Below, in pieces: positions 36,297 through 45,286 of a stretch of DNA of 55,412 nt. A model generated the notes under the pieces. That model ran no database searches and was not told where the DNA came from. It was given only the letters and a program-made list of their open reading frames with translations. A program made the translations under genes and the position numbers. The stretch's first letter is position 1, and each line of letters starts with the position of its first letter. Origin of the DNA: Candidatus Methanomethylicota archaeon. Lineage in GTDB: Archaea; Thermoproteota; Methanomethylicia; Culexarchaeales; Culexarchaeaceae. Location: assembly GCA_020833005.1 (NCBI GenBank), contig JAJHRD010000008.1:1-55412 (forward strand). Reading direction: 5' to 3'.

Positions 36297-37334
36297 TTGA
36301 GGATTGTGGATTTGAGGAGTGATACTGTCACTATTCCGCCTAAGGAAGCTTTAGCCACAATTCTTGAAGCTCCATTGGGTGATGACGTTTACCGCGAAGA
36401 TCCAACTGTCAATAGGCTTGAGGCTATGGCTGCTGAGATATTTGAGAAGGAGGCTGCTTTGCTTGTTACTAGTGGGACGCAAGCTAACTTGATATCTGTT
36501 ATGGCTCACACTAAACGTGGAGATGAAGTTATTGTTGAGTATGATTCGCATATCTACAATTATGAGGTTGGTGGGATATCTTGGATTGCAGGTGTTCATC
36601 CAAGACCCATAAAGGGGGTTAGGGGTTTCATGGATCCAGCTGCCATAGAAGCTGCCATTAGACCTAAAGATATTCATTGTGGTGAAACCACACTGCTCTG
36701 TGTTGAGAATACCCATAATAGGGCTGGAGGTACCGTTATAACGCCTAAACAGATGGAAGCTATGGCTGAAGTTGCTAGGAGGTATGGTTTGAAAGTTTAT
36801 GTTGATGGTGCAAGGATATTCAATGCCGCAGTGGCTCTTGGAGTTAAACCTTCAAAACTTGTTGAGCATGCCGATTCCCTCAGCTTCTGTCTTTCCAAGG
36901 GTTTAGCTGGACCAGTTGGTTCTCTTATGGTTGGACCTAAAGATTTCATTGAACGTGCAAGGAAAATTCGCAAAGTCCTTGGTGGTGGTATGAGGAAAGC
37001 TGGAGTTATAGCTGCACCCGGGATATGGGTTTTAGAGCATATGGTGGATCGTTTAAAGGAAGATCATGAGAATGCCCGTAAACTAGCCCTTGGACTCTCA
37101 AAGATAAAGGAGATATCCATTGATTTAGATTCAGTTCAAACCAACATTGTGATTTTCGAGTTGAAGGAGATTAGTGCAAAGGTTTTTGTGGAGGCTTTAG
37201 CTAAGAGGGGTGTTAAATGTGGTGCTATTGGTCCACGTAAGATTCGTATGGTTACACACTATGGCATTACTTCTGAAGATATTGATTATGTATTGAAAGC
37301 CGTTAAAGCAGTTATAGATGATTTATCCGAATGA
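36297..37334 (+). CDS. ltaA: low-specificity L-threonine aldolase / beta-eliminating lyase
   Basis: The 345-residue PLP enzyme starts VDLRSDTVTIPP, then GDDVYREDPTVNRLE and the PLP lysine in CLSKGLAGP (Lys201). These mark threonine aldolase, which splits threonine or allo-threonine to glycine and acetaldehyde. LENTHNRAGG-like sequence (VENTHNRAGGT) is also present. TTG start with GGTGAT just upstream. It fits the amino-acid catabolic setting of the aminotransferase and 2-oxoacid oxidoreductase. Confidence 0.9.
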   Translation: MRIVDLRSDTVTIPPKEALATILEAPLGDDVYREDPTVNRLEAMAAEIFEKEAALLVTSGTQANLISVMAHTKRGDEVIVEYDSHIYNYEVGGISWIAGVHPRPIKGVRGFMDPAAIEAAIRPKDIHCGETTLLCVENTHNRAGGTVITPKQMEAMAEVARRYGLKVYVDGARIFNAAVALGVKPSKLVEHADSLSFCLSKGLAGPVGSLMVGPKDFIERARKIRKVLGGGMRKAGVIAAPGIWVLEHMVDRLKEDHENARKLALGLSKIKEISIDLDSVQTNIVIFELKEISAKVFVEALAKRGVKCGAIGPRKIRMVTHYGITSEDIDYVLKAVKAVIDDLSE

Positions 37335-37487
37335 TATTCAAAATACATCTAACCTTAAATATAACATTAAATTTTTGTAATGATTTTTAAATTTCCTCCT
37401 ATACATTTATATTTTTATTGCTTATTTAATGGCAATATTAATTTATCCGTTTGTGCCTATTTTATTGCTGGTTGATTAGTGGTTTGT

Positions 37488-38867
37488 ATGTGGAGTATGC
37501 TTTATCTGCTTAGGAATAATCCTGATAGGATTAAAGCTTCTCAACGTGCTAGGGGTTTGGATGAGTCTGTTGTTGATAAGGCTTTAGAATTGGATTTAAG
37601 GTGGCGTAGAACTTTAACTAGAGTTAATGAGTTGAGGAGGGAGCATAATAAGATTTCACGGGAAATTGCAAATTTGAGTGGTGAGGAGAGAGTTAAAAAG
37701 CTTGAGGAAGCTCGTAAGTTGGCTGAGAGGATTGAAGCTGAAGAGAAGATTTTGAGGGAATTGGAGGAGGAACGTACAAGAGTGCTTCTTGGAATTCCAA
37801 ATGTAATTCATGAATCTGTTCCCATTGGTAGGTCTGAGGAGGATAATGTTCCAATAAGATTTTATGGTAAACCAAAAGTTTATAGAGGGTTCTTAGATGA
37901 TTTCTTGAAGCAGGTTAAGGGGTTCAATGTTGATTATGAAGTTATTGATTGGAAGCCTATGGGTCATGCTGATATGCTTGATTTCCTCGGTTTAGGTGAT
38001 ACTGTTAAGGCTGGTGAAGTGGCTACATCCAGATTCTACTACCTATTTGATGATCTCGTATGGCTTGATTTTGCATTACTCCTATATGCAATAGACTTCT
38101 TATCTCAACAAGGGTTTAAAGTGATTTTGACGCCATACATGCTTAGGAGATCTGCTTATGAAGGTGTTACCACCTTAAGTGATTTTGAAGAAGCTTTGTA
38201 TAAGATTGAGGGTGAAGACCTATACTTGATAGCTACAAGTGAACATACAATTGCAGCTTACCATATGAATGATTTACTGGATGAAAATAATCTTCCATTG
38301 CTCTATGCTGGTGTTAGTGCATGTTTTAGGAAGGAGGCTGGAGCTCATGGTAAAGATACCAAGGGGATCTTTAGAGTTCATCAATTTAATAAAATTGAGC
38401 AATTCGTTTTCTGCATGCCTGAAGATTCATGGAATTGGATTGAGCGGCTAATTGGGAATGCTGAGAAGCTTTGGAGTGGTTTAGAGATTCCATATAGAGT
38501 TGTGAACATATGTTCTGGGGAATTGAGCGCTGTTGTTGCTAAGAGGTATGATTTGGAAGCTTGGATGCCTGCTCAAGGTAAGTATAGGGAGATGGTTTCA
38601 TGTAGCAATTGTTTGGATTGGCAGAGCTATCGTCTCAACATTAGGTTTCAGAGGAAGGGGGAGAAGGGGTTGGAGAGGGGATATGTGCATACACTTAACT
38701 CTACAGCTATTGCTTCCACTAGGGCTATAACTGCCATATTGGAGAATTATCAAGAGCCTGATGGCTGTGTAGTTATACCTAAAGTTTTGAGGCCTTACCT
38801 TGAAATGTTCAAGAAGGCTCCTAAGGAAGTTATACATCCAGTTAAGGGTAAAGTGGAGAAAAGGTAA
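37488..38867 (+). CDS. serS: seryl-tRNA synthetase, common (bacterial-type) form
   Basis: The 459-residue class II synthetase has the N-terminal helical arm (about 25-105, charged coiled coil), TSEHTIAAYHMNDLL, motif 2 (CFRKEAGAHGKDTKGIFRVHQF) and motif 3 (NSTAIASTRAITAILENYQ). It is the standard form, not the rare methanogen type. GTGG six bases before ATG 37488 decides the start; a GTG nine bases earlier is also open. Third codon positions are strongly T-rich. Confidence 0.96.
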   Translation: MWSMLYLLRNNPDRIKASQRARGLDESVVDKALELDLRWRRTLTRVNELRREHNKISREIANLSGEERVKKLEEARKLAERIEAEEKILRELEEERTRVLLGIPNVIHESVPIGRSEEDNVPIRFYGKPKVYRGFLDDFLKQVKGFNVDYEVIDWKPMGHADMLDFLGLGDTVKAGEVATSRFYYLFDDLVWLDFALLLYAIDFLSQQGFKVILTPYMLRRSAYEGVTTLSDFEEALYKIEGEDLYLIATSEHTIAAYHMNDLLDENNLPLLYAGVSACFRKEAGAHGKDTKGIFRVHQFNKIEQFVFCMPEDSWNWIERLIGNAEKLWSGLEIPYRVVNICSGELSAVVAKRYDLEAWMPAQGKYREMVSCSNCLDWQSYRLNIRFQRKGEKGLERGYVHTLNSTAIASTRAITAILENYQEPDGCVVIPKVLRPYLEMFKKAPKEVIHPVKGKVEKR

Positions 38868-38879
38868 TTTATGTAAAAA

Positions 38880-40175
38880 TTAGTTTTTAATTATCTTTAC
38901 TTTTATGGCATGTACTGAGCATGATATGCATGGATCGTAATTCCTCACTATCATCTCCACCATCAACTGTGCTTCATCCATTGGCTTGCTAATTATTTCT
39001 GGAATTTGCATTAGTATATCTTGCTCGATGTGTGCCAAGTTTTGTGTGGTTGGAGCTATTATCCTTGCCTTCTCCACGTACCCTTCACTATTTATCTCAT
39101 ATGAGTGATACAGTATCCCCCTAGGTGCTTCTGTTACTCCACATCCCCATCCAGCTTTAACTTTCCCCTCTATGTATGGCTTCTCCGGCTCTCTATATTC
39201 ATCTATAAGTCTCTCTATTTCTAATGTTGAATGATATATCTCTGCCGTCCTAGCTATTATGCTTTGATACGTATTCACTAAAGGAGCTTTAAATCCATAT
39301 GCTTCCAATACATCTCTCACCTCCCCCCTTAGAGCTTTGTAGTTATTGTTGAATCTTGCTATTGGACCAGTTACATATGCCCCCCTCCCCTTTATTCTGC
39401 ACCTTAGCGATGTGGAGTATGGTACTTGGAATTCTTCTATGTTATCTTCAAATTCTTCTTCGGATATGTTTATCCCCTTATTGGACACAATCCTTCCGCC
39501 TATGGTTGGGTATTCCCCTTCGGGGTCTTGTAGTGATAGGTATTCGTAGTCACATTTTATTTTAGGAATTTCTAGCTGGAGTATCCACTCTAATAATTCT
39601 TTTGCAATTTCTTGTTTATCTTTGCATTCCCTCTTGATGTCTTCAAGCTCTTCCCTCCTTATTATCCTGTAGAATCCTCCAATTCTGCATGAAACTGGGT
39701 GTACTGATCTTCCTCCAATTTTTTCCATAACATAGTTTCCGAAGGCTTTCAGCTTTAGTGCTTTTCTAACTATTTCCGGCTTTATTTTTGCCAATTCTAT
39801 TACGTCGTTTAGTTTCATGAAGTCTGGTGCATGTAATAGGAATACGTGTAGTGCGTGGCTGCTTATCCACTCCCCAAATAGTAATGTTTTCCTTAGATTT
39901 TGAATTTCCTTTGGAATATTTATTTCAAGTATCTTTTCCATTGCTCTGCTACTGCTGTATATGTATGGTACTGGGCATATTCCACATATTCTTGCCACAA
40001 AATCTGGTACTTCTAAATATTTTCTTCCCTTTACGAAGGCTTCGAAGAATCTTGGTGCTTCAGTTATTTCCACTTGTATCTTCTTCACATTTCCATTTTC
40101 CACTACTATCTCGACCCCCCCTTCGCCTTCCACCCTCGTTAACGGTTTTATGTTTATTTCCATAATTTTATTCAT
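38880..40175 (-). CDS. hydA: group 3b [NiFe] hydrogenase (sulfhydrogenase) alpha, large subunit
   Basis: The 431-residue large subunit has both nickel-binding motifs, RICGIC (Cys64, Cys67) near the N-terminus and DPCISCSVH (Cys416, Cys419) near the C-terminus. Nine residues follow the His and would be removed by a maturation protease. Start MNKIMEINIKPLTRVEGEG fits the family and overlaps the delta stop by eight bases. A longer frame to 40217 is possible but not family-like. With the other three subunits it couples H2 or polysulfide chemistry to NADP(H) in the cytoplasm. Maturation genes (hyp) are not in the window. Confidence 0.94.
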   Translation of the reverse strand: MNKIMEINIKPLTRVEGEGGVEIVVENGNVKKIQVEITEAPRFFEAFVKGRKYLEVPDFVARICGICPVPYIYSSSRAMEKILEINIPKEIQNLRKTLLFGEWISSHALHVFLLHAPDFMKLNDVIELAKIKPEIVRKALKLKAFGNYVMEKIGGRSVHPVSCRIGGFYRIIRREELEDIKRECKDKQEIAKELLEWILQLEIPKIKCDYEYLSLQDPEGEYPTIGGRIVSNKGINISEEEFEDNIEEFQVPYSTSLRCRIKGRGAYVTGPIARFNNNYKALRGEVRDVLEAYGFKAPLVNTYQSIIARTAEIYHSTLEIERLIDEYREPEKPYIEGKVKAGWGCGVTEAPRGILYHSYEINSEGYVEKARIIAPTTQNLAHIEQDILMQIPEIISKPMDEAQLMVEMIVRNYDPCISCSVHAIKVKIIKN

Positions 40176-40926
40176 ACTTCTCCACCACTTCCTTGAATTC
40201 TGGTCTCCAGCATTCAAATTTCTTGAATAGGAATGAGATATCCTTCTTGCTCAATTCTTTCTCCATGAATTGTTGTGCTAGTTTTGTTGTTTGTGGTAGG
40301 TCTGACGGTCCATAGCATGCGTAGCATGGTCTTTGGAAGCTTGGGCATATTGCTCCGCATCCAGCCATTACCACTGGTCCTAGGCATGGTTCCCCCTTCG
40401 CCACTAGTATACATGTATACCCCTTTATTTTGCATTGTATGCATAAGCTGTGTGTGGGTAGAAATGGTTCTCTTCCAATTATTATTTGACTTAAAACCCA
40501 TAGTAATTGCTTCCTGTTTATTGGGCATCCTCTTATTTCGAAATCAACCTTCACATGTTCTGATAGTGGTGTGGATTTCTCCAGAGCTTTTATCCATTCT
40601 GGATTTGGATATACGATCTTCTTGTATTCTTCAAGTTGAGCCCAGTTTCTAAGGGCTTGTATTCCACCTGCAGTGGCGCATGATCCTATTGCTATCAAGT
40701 ACTTTGATTCCTCCCTTATCTTATGTAATTCCTCAAGTTGTTCCGGTGTTGATACGCTCCCCTCCACGAGGGATATGTCGTATGGTCCTTTCATGAGCTT
40801 TCTTGAAGCCTCCACAAAGTATGCTATTTCAACTTTACCCGCTATCTCCAGTAGTTCTTCTTCTAGGTTTAGTAGTTCAAGTTGGCATCCGCTACAACTT
40901 GCAAATTTGAATATTGCAATTTTCAT
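40168..40926 (-). CDS. hydD: sulfhydrogenase delta, small subunit
   Basis: The 252-residue small subunit begins with CSGCQ (Cys11, Cys14), the proximal cluster ligands, and has further cysteines in IGSCATAGG, RGCPINRK, CIQCKIKGYTCI and CYGPSD for the medial and distal clusters. It passes electrons from the Ni-Fe site to the beta-gamma module. Its ATG overlaps the gamma stop as ATGA. Confidence 0.94.
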   Translation of the reverse strand: MKIAIFKFASCSGCQLELLNLEEELLEIAGKVEIAYFVEASRKLMKGPYDISLVEGSVSTPEQLEELHKIREESKYLIAIGSCATAGGIQALRNWAQLEEYKKIVYPNPEWIKALEKSTPLSEHVKVDFEIRGCPINRKQLLWVLSQIIIGREPFLPTHSLCIQCKIKGYTCILVAKGEPCLGPVVMAGCGAICPSFQRPCYACYGPSDLPQTTKLAQQFMEKELSKKDISFLFKKFECWRPEFKEVVEKYE

Positions 40927-41747
40927 ATGTATTTCACCTCGAAGTACCTCTTTATTTTTGAGTATTGGAATACTGGGCCATCTCTACATATGAAGAATGG
41001 TCCAACTTGACAGTGTCCGCATTGCCCTATACCGCATCTCATGCGCCTCTCCATGGATATGTATATTCTTGATGCATCTAGCCCCTTCTTCTCCATAAGA
41101 TCTTTCACTGTGAATTTCATCATTATTTCTGGTCCACATACCATTGCTATGGTGTTTTTCGGATTCACCTTTACTTTTGGTATTAGTGTTGTTACAACCC
41201 CCACATTCCCAGTCCATTTCTCATCCCCCTTATCCACTGTTACATGGAATTCGCAATCTTCTATTTTGCTATATTCTTCGAATTCCCTTCTGTATAGTAG
41301 GTCTTGCGGTGTTCTTGCACCATACAATATTATCAACTTACCATATTCTGATCTATTTCTCTTAACTTCCATTATTACTGGTCTTAGTGGGGCTAATCCT
41401 ATTCCGCCAGCAACTATCAGTATATCCTGCTTTCTACTTCCATTTAATGGCCATGCGTTTCCATAAGGCCCCCTTAAACCAATTATTTCTCCCTCCCTCA
41501 TTTTACTCAGCATTCTGGTTACTGCCCCAACAAACCTTATTGTGTGCATAATTTCCCCATTCTCTATTCCACTAATAGCGACTGGTATCTCTCCTCCCCC
41601 ATAAGCATAGAGTATGTTGAATTGTCCAGGAGTCCCCTTAATTTCATCTTCTAATGGCTTTATATGGTATGTGTATATGTCTTTCGTTTCCTGCGTTATC
41701 CTACTTATTAATGCTTTTTTCAGTATATATTCCTTGTAAACCATCAT
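40923..41747 (-). CDS. hydG: sulfhydrogenase gamma, FAD/NAD(P)-binding subunit
   Basis: The 274-residue protein is of the ferredoxin-NADP reductase type. FAD-binding segments (RGPYGNAWP region) precede an NAD(P)-binding GGIGLAPLRPV, and the end has CGIGQCGHCQVGPFFICRDGPVF, whose four cysteines hold a [2Fe-2S] cluster as in dihydroorotate dehydrogenase electron-transfer subunits. It starts within the beta stop (ATGA) behind GGGGGGTG. Confidence 0.94.
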   Translation of the reverse strand: MMVYKEYILKKALISRITQETKDIYTYHIKPLEDEIKGTPGQFNILYAYGGGEIPVAISGIENGEIMHTIRFVGAVTRMLSKMREGEIIGLRGPYGNAWPLNGSRKQDILIVAGGIGLAPLRPVIMEVKRNRSEYGKLIILYGARTPQDLLYRREFEEYSKIEDCEFHVTVDKGDEKWTGNVGVVTTLIPKVKVNPKNTIAMVCGPEIMMKFTVKDLMEKKGLDASRIYISMERRMRCGIGQCGHCQVGPFFICRDGPVFQYSKIKRYFEVKYI

Positions 41748-42823
41748 TTACACCCCCCAGAAGCTTTTTTAACGTTTTCCCTTATGTCTATTCCAGCTGG
41801 GCACCAAGTTATGCATCTTCCACATCCAACGCATCCAAATATGTCAAATTGCTTTTTCCAGTATGAGAATTTGTGTAGCATCCATTGTCTATACATTGCC
41901 CATATTTCAGGTCTGAAGTGTCCTCCAGCAACTTCCGCATATTTGTATGTGAAGCAGCTATCCCAGTATCTCACTCTGTCCACGTATTCGTCTAGATGTG
42001 ATTCATCATATATGTCGAAGCAGAAGCATGTTGGACATACCATTGTGCAATTTCCACATGCAAGACATTTCTCAGATAACTCTTTCCATAAGTTTTCGTT
42101 TGCAATGTTTATTTCAAGTTTTTCCGGTAGGTTTATTGTTGTGAATTGTGCTTTTGCTTTTTCATATGCTTCATCCATCAATTTGATGAATTCCGCTATA
42201 ACTTCATTTGATGCTGGTTTTAAAGTTTCCAATCCCTTCAATATTTCCTCCCCCTTAACGCTTCCAGCTTCAAATAATACTTTACCATTTATTCTTGTGT
42301 ATGCTATGTCGAAGTTTTCAGTGATTCTGGGACCTGTTCCCATCGTGGCGCAGAAGCATGTTTTCCCAGGTTTTGTGCAGTTTTCCACTATTATCGTTAT
42401 CTTCTCTCTTTGGGCATTATAGTATGCGTCTTTATTCCATGTGAACGTTTTATCCATAACTCTTATTGCTGCTGCATCGCATGGTTTTATGCCAAAAAAC
42501 ACGATTTCTTTTGGATCATAATTGTATGGTTTTATTTCAAGTCCTTTTTCTACCCTAATTATTTTTAATGTTGGTGGATGTAGATATCTCTTTGGTGAAT
42601 CGAAACCATGTCTAAAGAAGTTTCCTTGCATTAATCTGTATTTGCCAGGTTCTTGGTAATCCTCCACCCTCCTCGGTATTTCATCGTAATTATTTAATTC
42701 ACAGTATCTTATGGCGATTTCTCCATCTTGGATCTTTGGTCCTATTATCATTGCTTTACCTTTAAATTTGTTAAAGAGCGTTTTTAGATCGTTTTCAGCA
42801 CCCATCATGATGCTGCTCTTCAT
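41744..42823 (-). CDS. hydB: sulfhydrogenase beta, iron-sulfur subunit
   Basis: About 359 residues with two [4Fe-4S] motifs, CLACGNCTMVCP and CVGCGRCITWCP, and family segments FFGIKPCDAAAI and TKPGKTCFCATMGTGP. It links the hydrogenase core to the flavin subunit and in homologues contributes to sulfur reduction. AGAGGGG six bases before ATG 42823 decides the start; ATG 42844 is an alternative. First gene of the four-gene operon, with overlaps throughout. Confidence 0.93.
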   Translation of the reverse strand: MKSSIMMGAENDLKTLFNKFKGKAMIIGPKIQDGEIAIRYCELNNYDEIPRRVEDYQEPGKYRLMQGNFFRHGFDSPKRYLHPPTLKIIRVEKGLEIKPYNYDPKEIVFFGIKPCDAAAIRVMDKTFTWNKDAYYNAQREKITIIVENCTKPGKTCFCATMGTGPRITENFDIAYTRINGKVLFEAGSVKGEEILKGLETLKPASNEVIAEFIKLMDEAYEKAKAQFTTINLPEKLEINIANENLWKELSEKCLACGNCTMVCPTCFCFDIYDESHLDEYVDRVRYWDSCFTYKYAEVAGGHFRPEIWAMYRQWMLHKFSYWKKQFDIFGCVGCGRCITWCPAGIDIRENVKKASGGCK

Positions 42824-42844
42824 TGATAGCCCCTCTATTCCCAT

Positions 42845-43071
42845 AGATTTTATTCAAACCCCTTTACGTCATCATTAATATAACATTTTCCATTAGCTAC
42901 TTCTTTTACACCATTTGAGTTGCTCGATGTAATTTGTATTGAAGCTGAAATCTTCCCATATCAACTCTATAATTGATACTTGTTTTGCTGATATTGCAAT
43001 TTCCATTCATAAGGTTTAACTTTAGTTTTCACAATATCTATTTATGGACTTTCAGTTTAGGGTGATATTGC
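42845..43071. promoter_or_regulatory. divergent intergenic region, hydrogenase operon / antiporter
   Basis: The 227-base region holds the promoters of two divergent genes. A TATA-like TTATATTAAT on the minus strand near 42873-42882 can serve the hydrogenase operon. GGGTGAT at 43060-43066 is the ribosome binding site of the antiporter. I saw no tRNA or repeat. Confidence 0.4.
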
Positions 43072-44325
43072 TTGTCTATTAATATAAGCATATTTCTGTT
43101 ATTTGTTTTCACAGTCTTCCTTGGATATTTGGGGAACCTATTTTATGTTAAAACTAAGATTCCAGATGTGATTTGGCTTTTACTCTTCGGTTTTATTATT
43201 GGTCCAGTATTTAAATTGTATGATCCTGAACCATTTATAAGGGCTTCTCCATTCATGAGCATAATAGCTTTATGTATAATCCTATTTGATGCTGGTATAA
43301 ATATGGATTTAGATACTTTCATTAAAGTCTTTTCCAGAAGCTTACTTTTAGCATTCATGTACTATTTTGTGAACATGATTTTTGTTGCAGCTCTCTTATA
43401 TTCTGTTCTTAGTGGTTCTATAAGTTTTCTAAATTGCCTACTTCTAGGTGCAATGTTGAATACTAGTCCTGTAACTCTTTCAAGTCTCTTCCATTCACTT
43501 AAACGTTTAAATTTTGATTTTAAGGATGTGGAGAATACCCTATTATTGGAGTCAGTACTTTCCACGTCCTTAAGTTTCATTTGTGTTATAACGTTAATTA
43601 GGTTGATTATGTCTCCAGAGTTGCCTCTTGTCGATAGTTTTAGGAATATATTTTTATCCTTCATCTTCTCCATGGGTTTTGGTTCCTTAAGTGGATGTTT
43701 TTGGAGTTTTGTTTTGAATAAGATTAGGGGGCAGAAGTTCAATTATATTTTGACCATAGCTATGGTTTTCTTAATATACGTTGTTTCTGAGGGTGTTGTG
43801 GAGTCTTCTGGGGCTCTTACATTACTGTTCTTTGGTTTGCTATTGGTTAATAGTGATTCCATTTTCAGGAAGCTTGGATTTAGAGAAATGTTTGAAATTG
43901 AAATAAGCCATTTACGGGAATTTCATGAGGAAATAACTTTCCTCCTAAAATCCTTCTTCTTTGTGTATGTGGGTTTAATCACTAATATATCCCTCAACTA
44001 TTTGTTTATTGGTTTAGGTGCGTCGTTAATGGTTTTATGTTCTAGACTTCTCGTCGTTAGATTGTATGGTTATATGGTTAAATTGAGTGTAGTTGAATCT
44101 GACATAATTAAATTCTCCATAGCTAATGGTCTATCAACTCTAGTTGCTTCTAGGCTTCCATTAATTTATGATCCAAAGGGACTGTTTGTTGGTGACCCTG
44201 GGCTCTATAATAATGTCTGCTTTGTAGTTGTCATTGTAAGTGTTCTTATCAGCATGTTTATAACACCGTATGTTGCTTCAAGGGATATCAAATTGATATC
44301 TAAGAATGTAAATTCCAACATGTAA
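43072..44325 (+). CDS. cation:proton antiporter (CPA family)
   Basis: The 417-residue membrane protein has about 12 transmembrane segments. Helix-leading segments such as IPDVIWLLLFGFIIGP and IIALCIILFDAGINMDLDTF match Na+/H+ and K+/H+ antiporters of the CPA1/CPA2 type, with the Asp of FDAG in the transport region. A late GLITNISLNY stretch also fits. TTG start preceded by GGGTGAT. Exchange of sodium or potassium for protons is likely; the ion is not decided. Confidence 0.82.
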   Translation: MSINISIFLLFVFTVFLGYLGNLFYVKTKIPDVIWLLLFGFIIGPVFKLYDPEPFIRASPFMSIIALCIILFDAGINMDLDTFIKVFSRSLLLAFMYYFVNMIFVAALLYSVLSGSISFLNCLLLGAMLNTSPVTLSSLFHSLKRLNFDFKDVENTLLLESVLSTSLSFICVITLIRLIMSPELPLVDSFRNIFLSFIFSMGFGSLSGCFWSFVLNKIRGQKFNYILTIAMVFLIYVVSEGVVESSGALTLLFFGLLLVNSDSIFRKLGFREMFEIEISHLREFHEEITFLLKSFFFVYVGLITNISLNYLFIGLGASLMVLCSRLLVVRLYGYMVKLSVVESDIIKFSIANGLSTLVASRLPLIYDPKGLFVGDPGLYNNVCFVVVIVSVLISMFITPYVASRDIKLISKNVNSNM

Positions 44326-44331
44326 TGCTTA

Positions 44332-45075
44332 TTATATGCTATTTTCACCATCTCTAGTTTCTTCTATCATTTGGTTTACTGTTTTTGCAATGTTTATGAT
44401 TTTTGATTCTATAGTCTTCAAATTTATTTTTAATTCTTCATGATATACTTTTGCCAAATTTCTTATAATTTTTATTTCACTCCTCATTTCTAGAAGTGTC
44501 TTCATTTTAACAGTCTTCTCTTGCATTTTATGTTTTTGAATAGCATCACCAATCTTTTCTAATCTCTTCATAAGGTTTCTCTCTAAATCTTCTATAAGTG
44601 GTTTCCCATCACTTGGATATATTAGTTTAAGTCTTGATGCACTTATAGCTCTCCCCCCATATGTTATTATCTTCCTTATTATCATGCTTGGAGAAACTAT
44701 CCTCCTCTCAATATACTTGTCGTAGTTTATGTATGGGAAGAGGTATATTAGGCTCGAAGCTTTAAAGCATGGTGATCTTTCAATCAATCTGTATATAACC
44801 CTATTGGCATTTGCATCCTCCAATGGCTCATAAGCCAATAATATCAGGCTTCCAAGATTGAATACGTTGCTCTCATAATCTATTTCCGCTCTTTCCACAC
44901 TTCTACTCGTCTTCAGAATTAGTATGCGATCCTCCTCATTAATCTTCTCTTGGAAATTTTCATCTATCCTATTTGCTATGAATAGGTGTTTTTTAAGTTT
45001 TAATGGAACCGTTTTAGATTTCCCAACTATATCGTTAATTTTCTCTTCATCACTCAATACTATGTAAAATGGCAT
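44332..45075 (-). CDS. unknown protein with C-terminal coiled coil, weakly ChrB-like
   Basis: The 247-residue protein has a mixed alpha/beta first half and a charged helical second half (about 165-240, heptad-like Leu/Ile spacing). The ANRVIYRLIERSP...SSLIYLFPYINY stretch loosely recalls the N-terminal domain of ChrB, where R-x-x-hydrophobic-W/Y-R...hydrophobic-Y-hydrophobic-LP occurs. I do not trust this enough to assign it. Codon use is mixed and differs from flanking minus-strand genes. It converges on the antiporter, seven bases apart. Confidence 0.5.
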   Translation of the reverse strand: MPFYIVLSDEEKINDIVGKSKTVPLKLKKHLFIANRIDENFQEKINEEDRILILKTSRSVERAEIDYESNVFNLGSLILLAYEPLEDANANRVIYRLIERSPCFKASSLIYLFPYINYDKYIERRIVSPSMIIRKIITYGGRAISASRLKLIYPSDGKPLIEDLERNLMKRLEKIGDAIQKHKMQEKTVKMKTLLEMRSEIKIIRNLAKVYHEELKINLKTIESKIINIAKTVNQMIEETRDGENSI

Positions 45076-45140
45076 AATAGATTTCTGATTTAAAGCTACA
45101 TGTAATCTAGATAAAAGCTTTTCTAATGATGTTGAAATAG

Positions 45141-45160
45141 AAGTTAAATAAAAAAGAATT
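45141..45160 (-). terminator. T-rich terminator downstream of the micropeptide
   Basis: On the minus strand this reads as a run of six T within a T-rich stretch, starting about 33 bases after the micropeptide stop. Archaeal termination often uses such U-runs. It suggests that the LysW-like gene and the micropeptide end a transcript here. Confidence 0.5.
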
Positions 45161-45187
45161 TAATTTTGTTTAAGTTGTTTATGCATT

Positions 45188-45235
45188 TTATTTCTTCTTC
45201 TTCTTGCCCTTCTCCTCAGGCTTCTTCTCGGCCAT
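45188..45235 (-). CDS. 15-residue lysine-rich micropeptide (predicted)
   Basis: ATG 45235 to TAA 45188 encodes 15 residues, eight of them Lys and three Glu (MAEKKPEEKG then five Lys). The ATG is preceded by GGAGGTGA with five-base spacing, the best ribosome binding site in the window. It lies 51 bases after the stop of the LysW-like gene on the same strand and before a T-run terminator. I know no family. It may be a translated peptide that binds the acidic tail next door, a leader, or the remnant of a longer gene. Expression is not shown. Confidence 0.5.
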   Translation of the reverse strand: MAEKKPEEKGKKKKK

Positions 45236-45269
45236 ATTTTTCACCTCCTATAGCAGAAAAATGGGGGAG

Positions 45270-45285
45270 ATCCCCATATGGGGAT
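45270..45285. repeat. 16-base perfect palindrome between LysW-like gene and micropeptide
   Basis: ATCCCCATATGGGGAT is self-complementary and begins one base after the LysW-like stop codon. In RNA it can form a six-base-pair stem with an AUAU loop. The following C-rich and T-rich bases allow a competing GGGGA/UCCCC pairing and a weak terminator-like tail. It could be a protein-binding operator, an RNA processing site or a partial terminator. Confidence 0.7.
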
Positions 45286-45286
45286 T

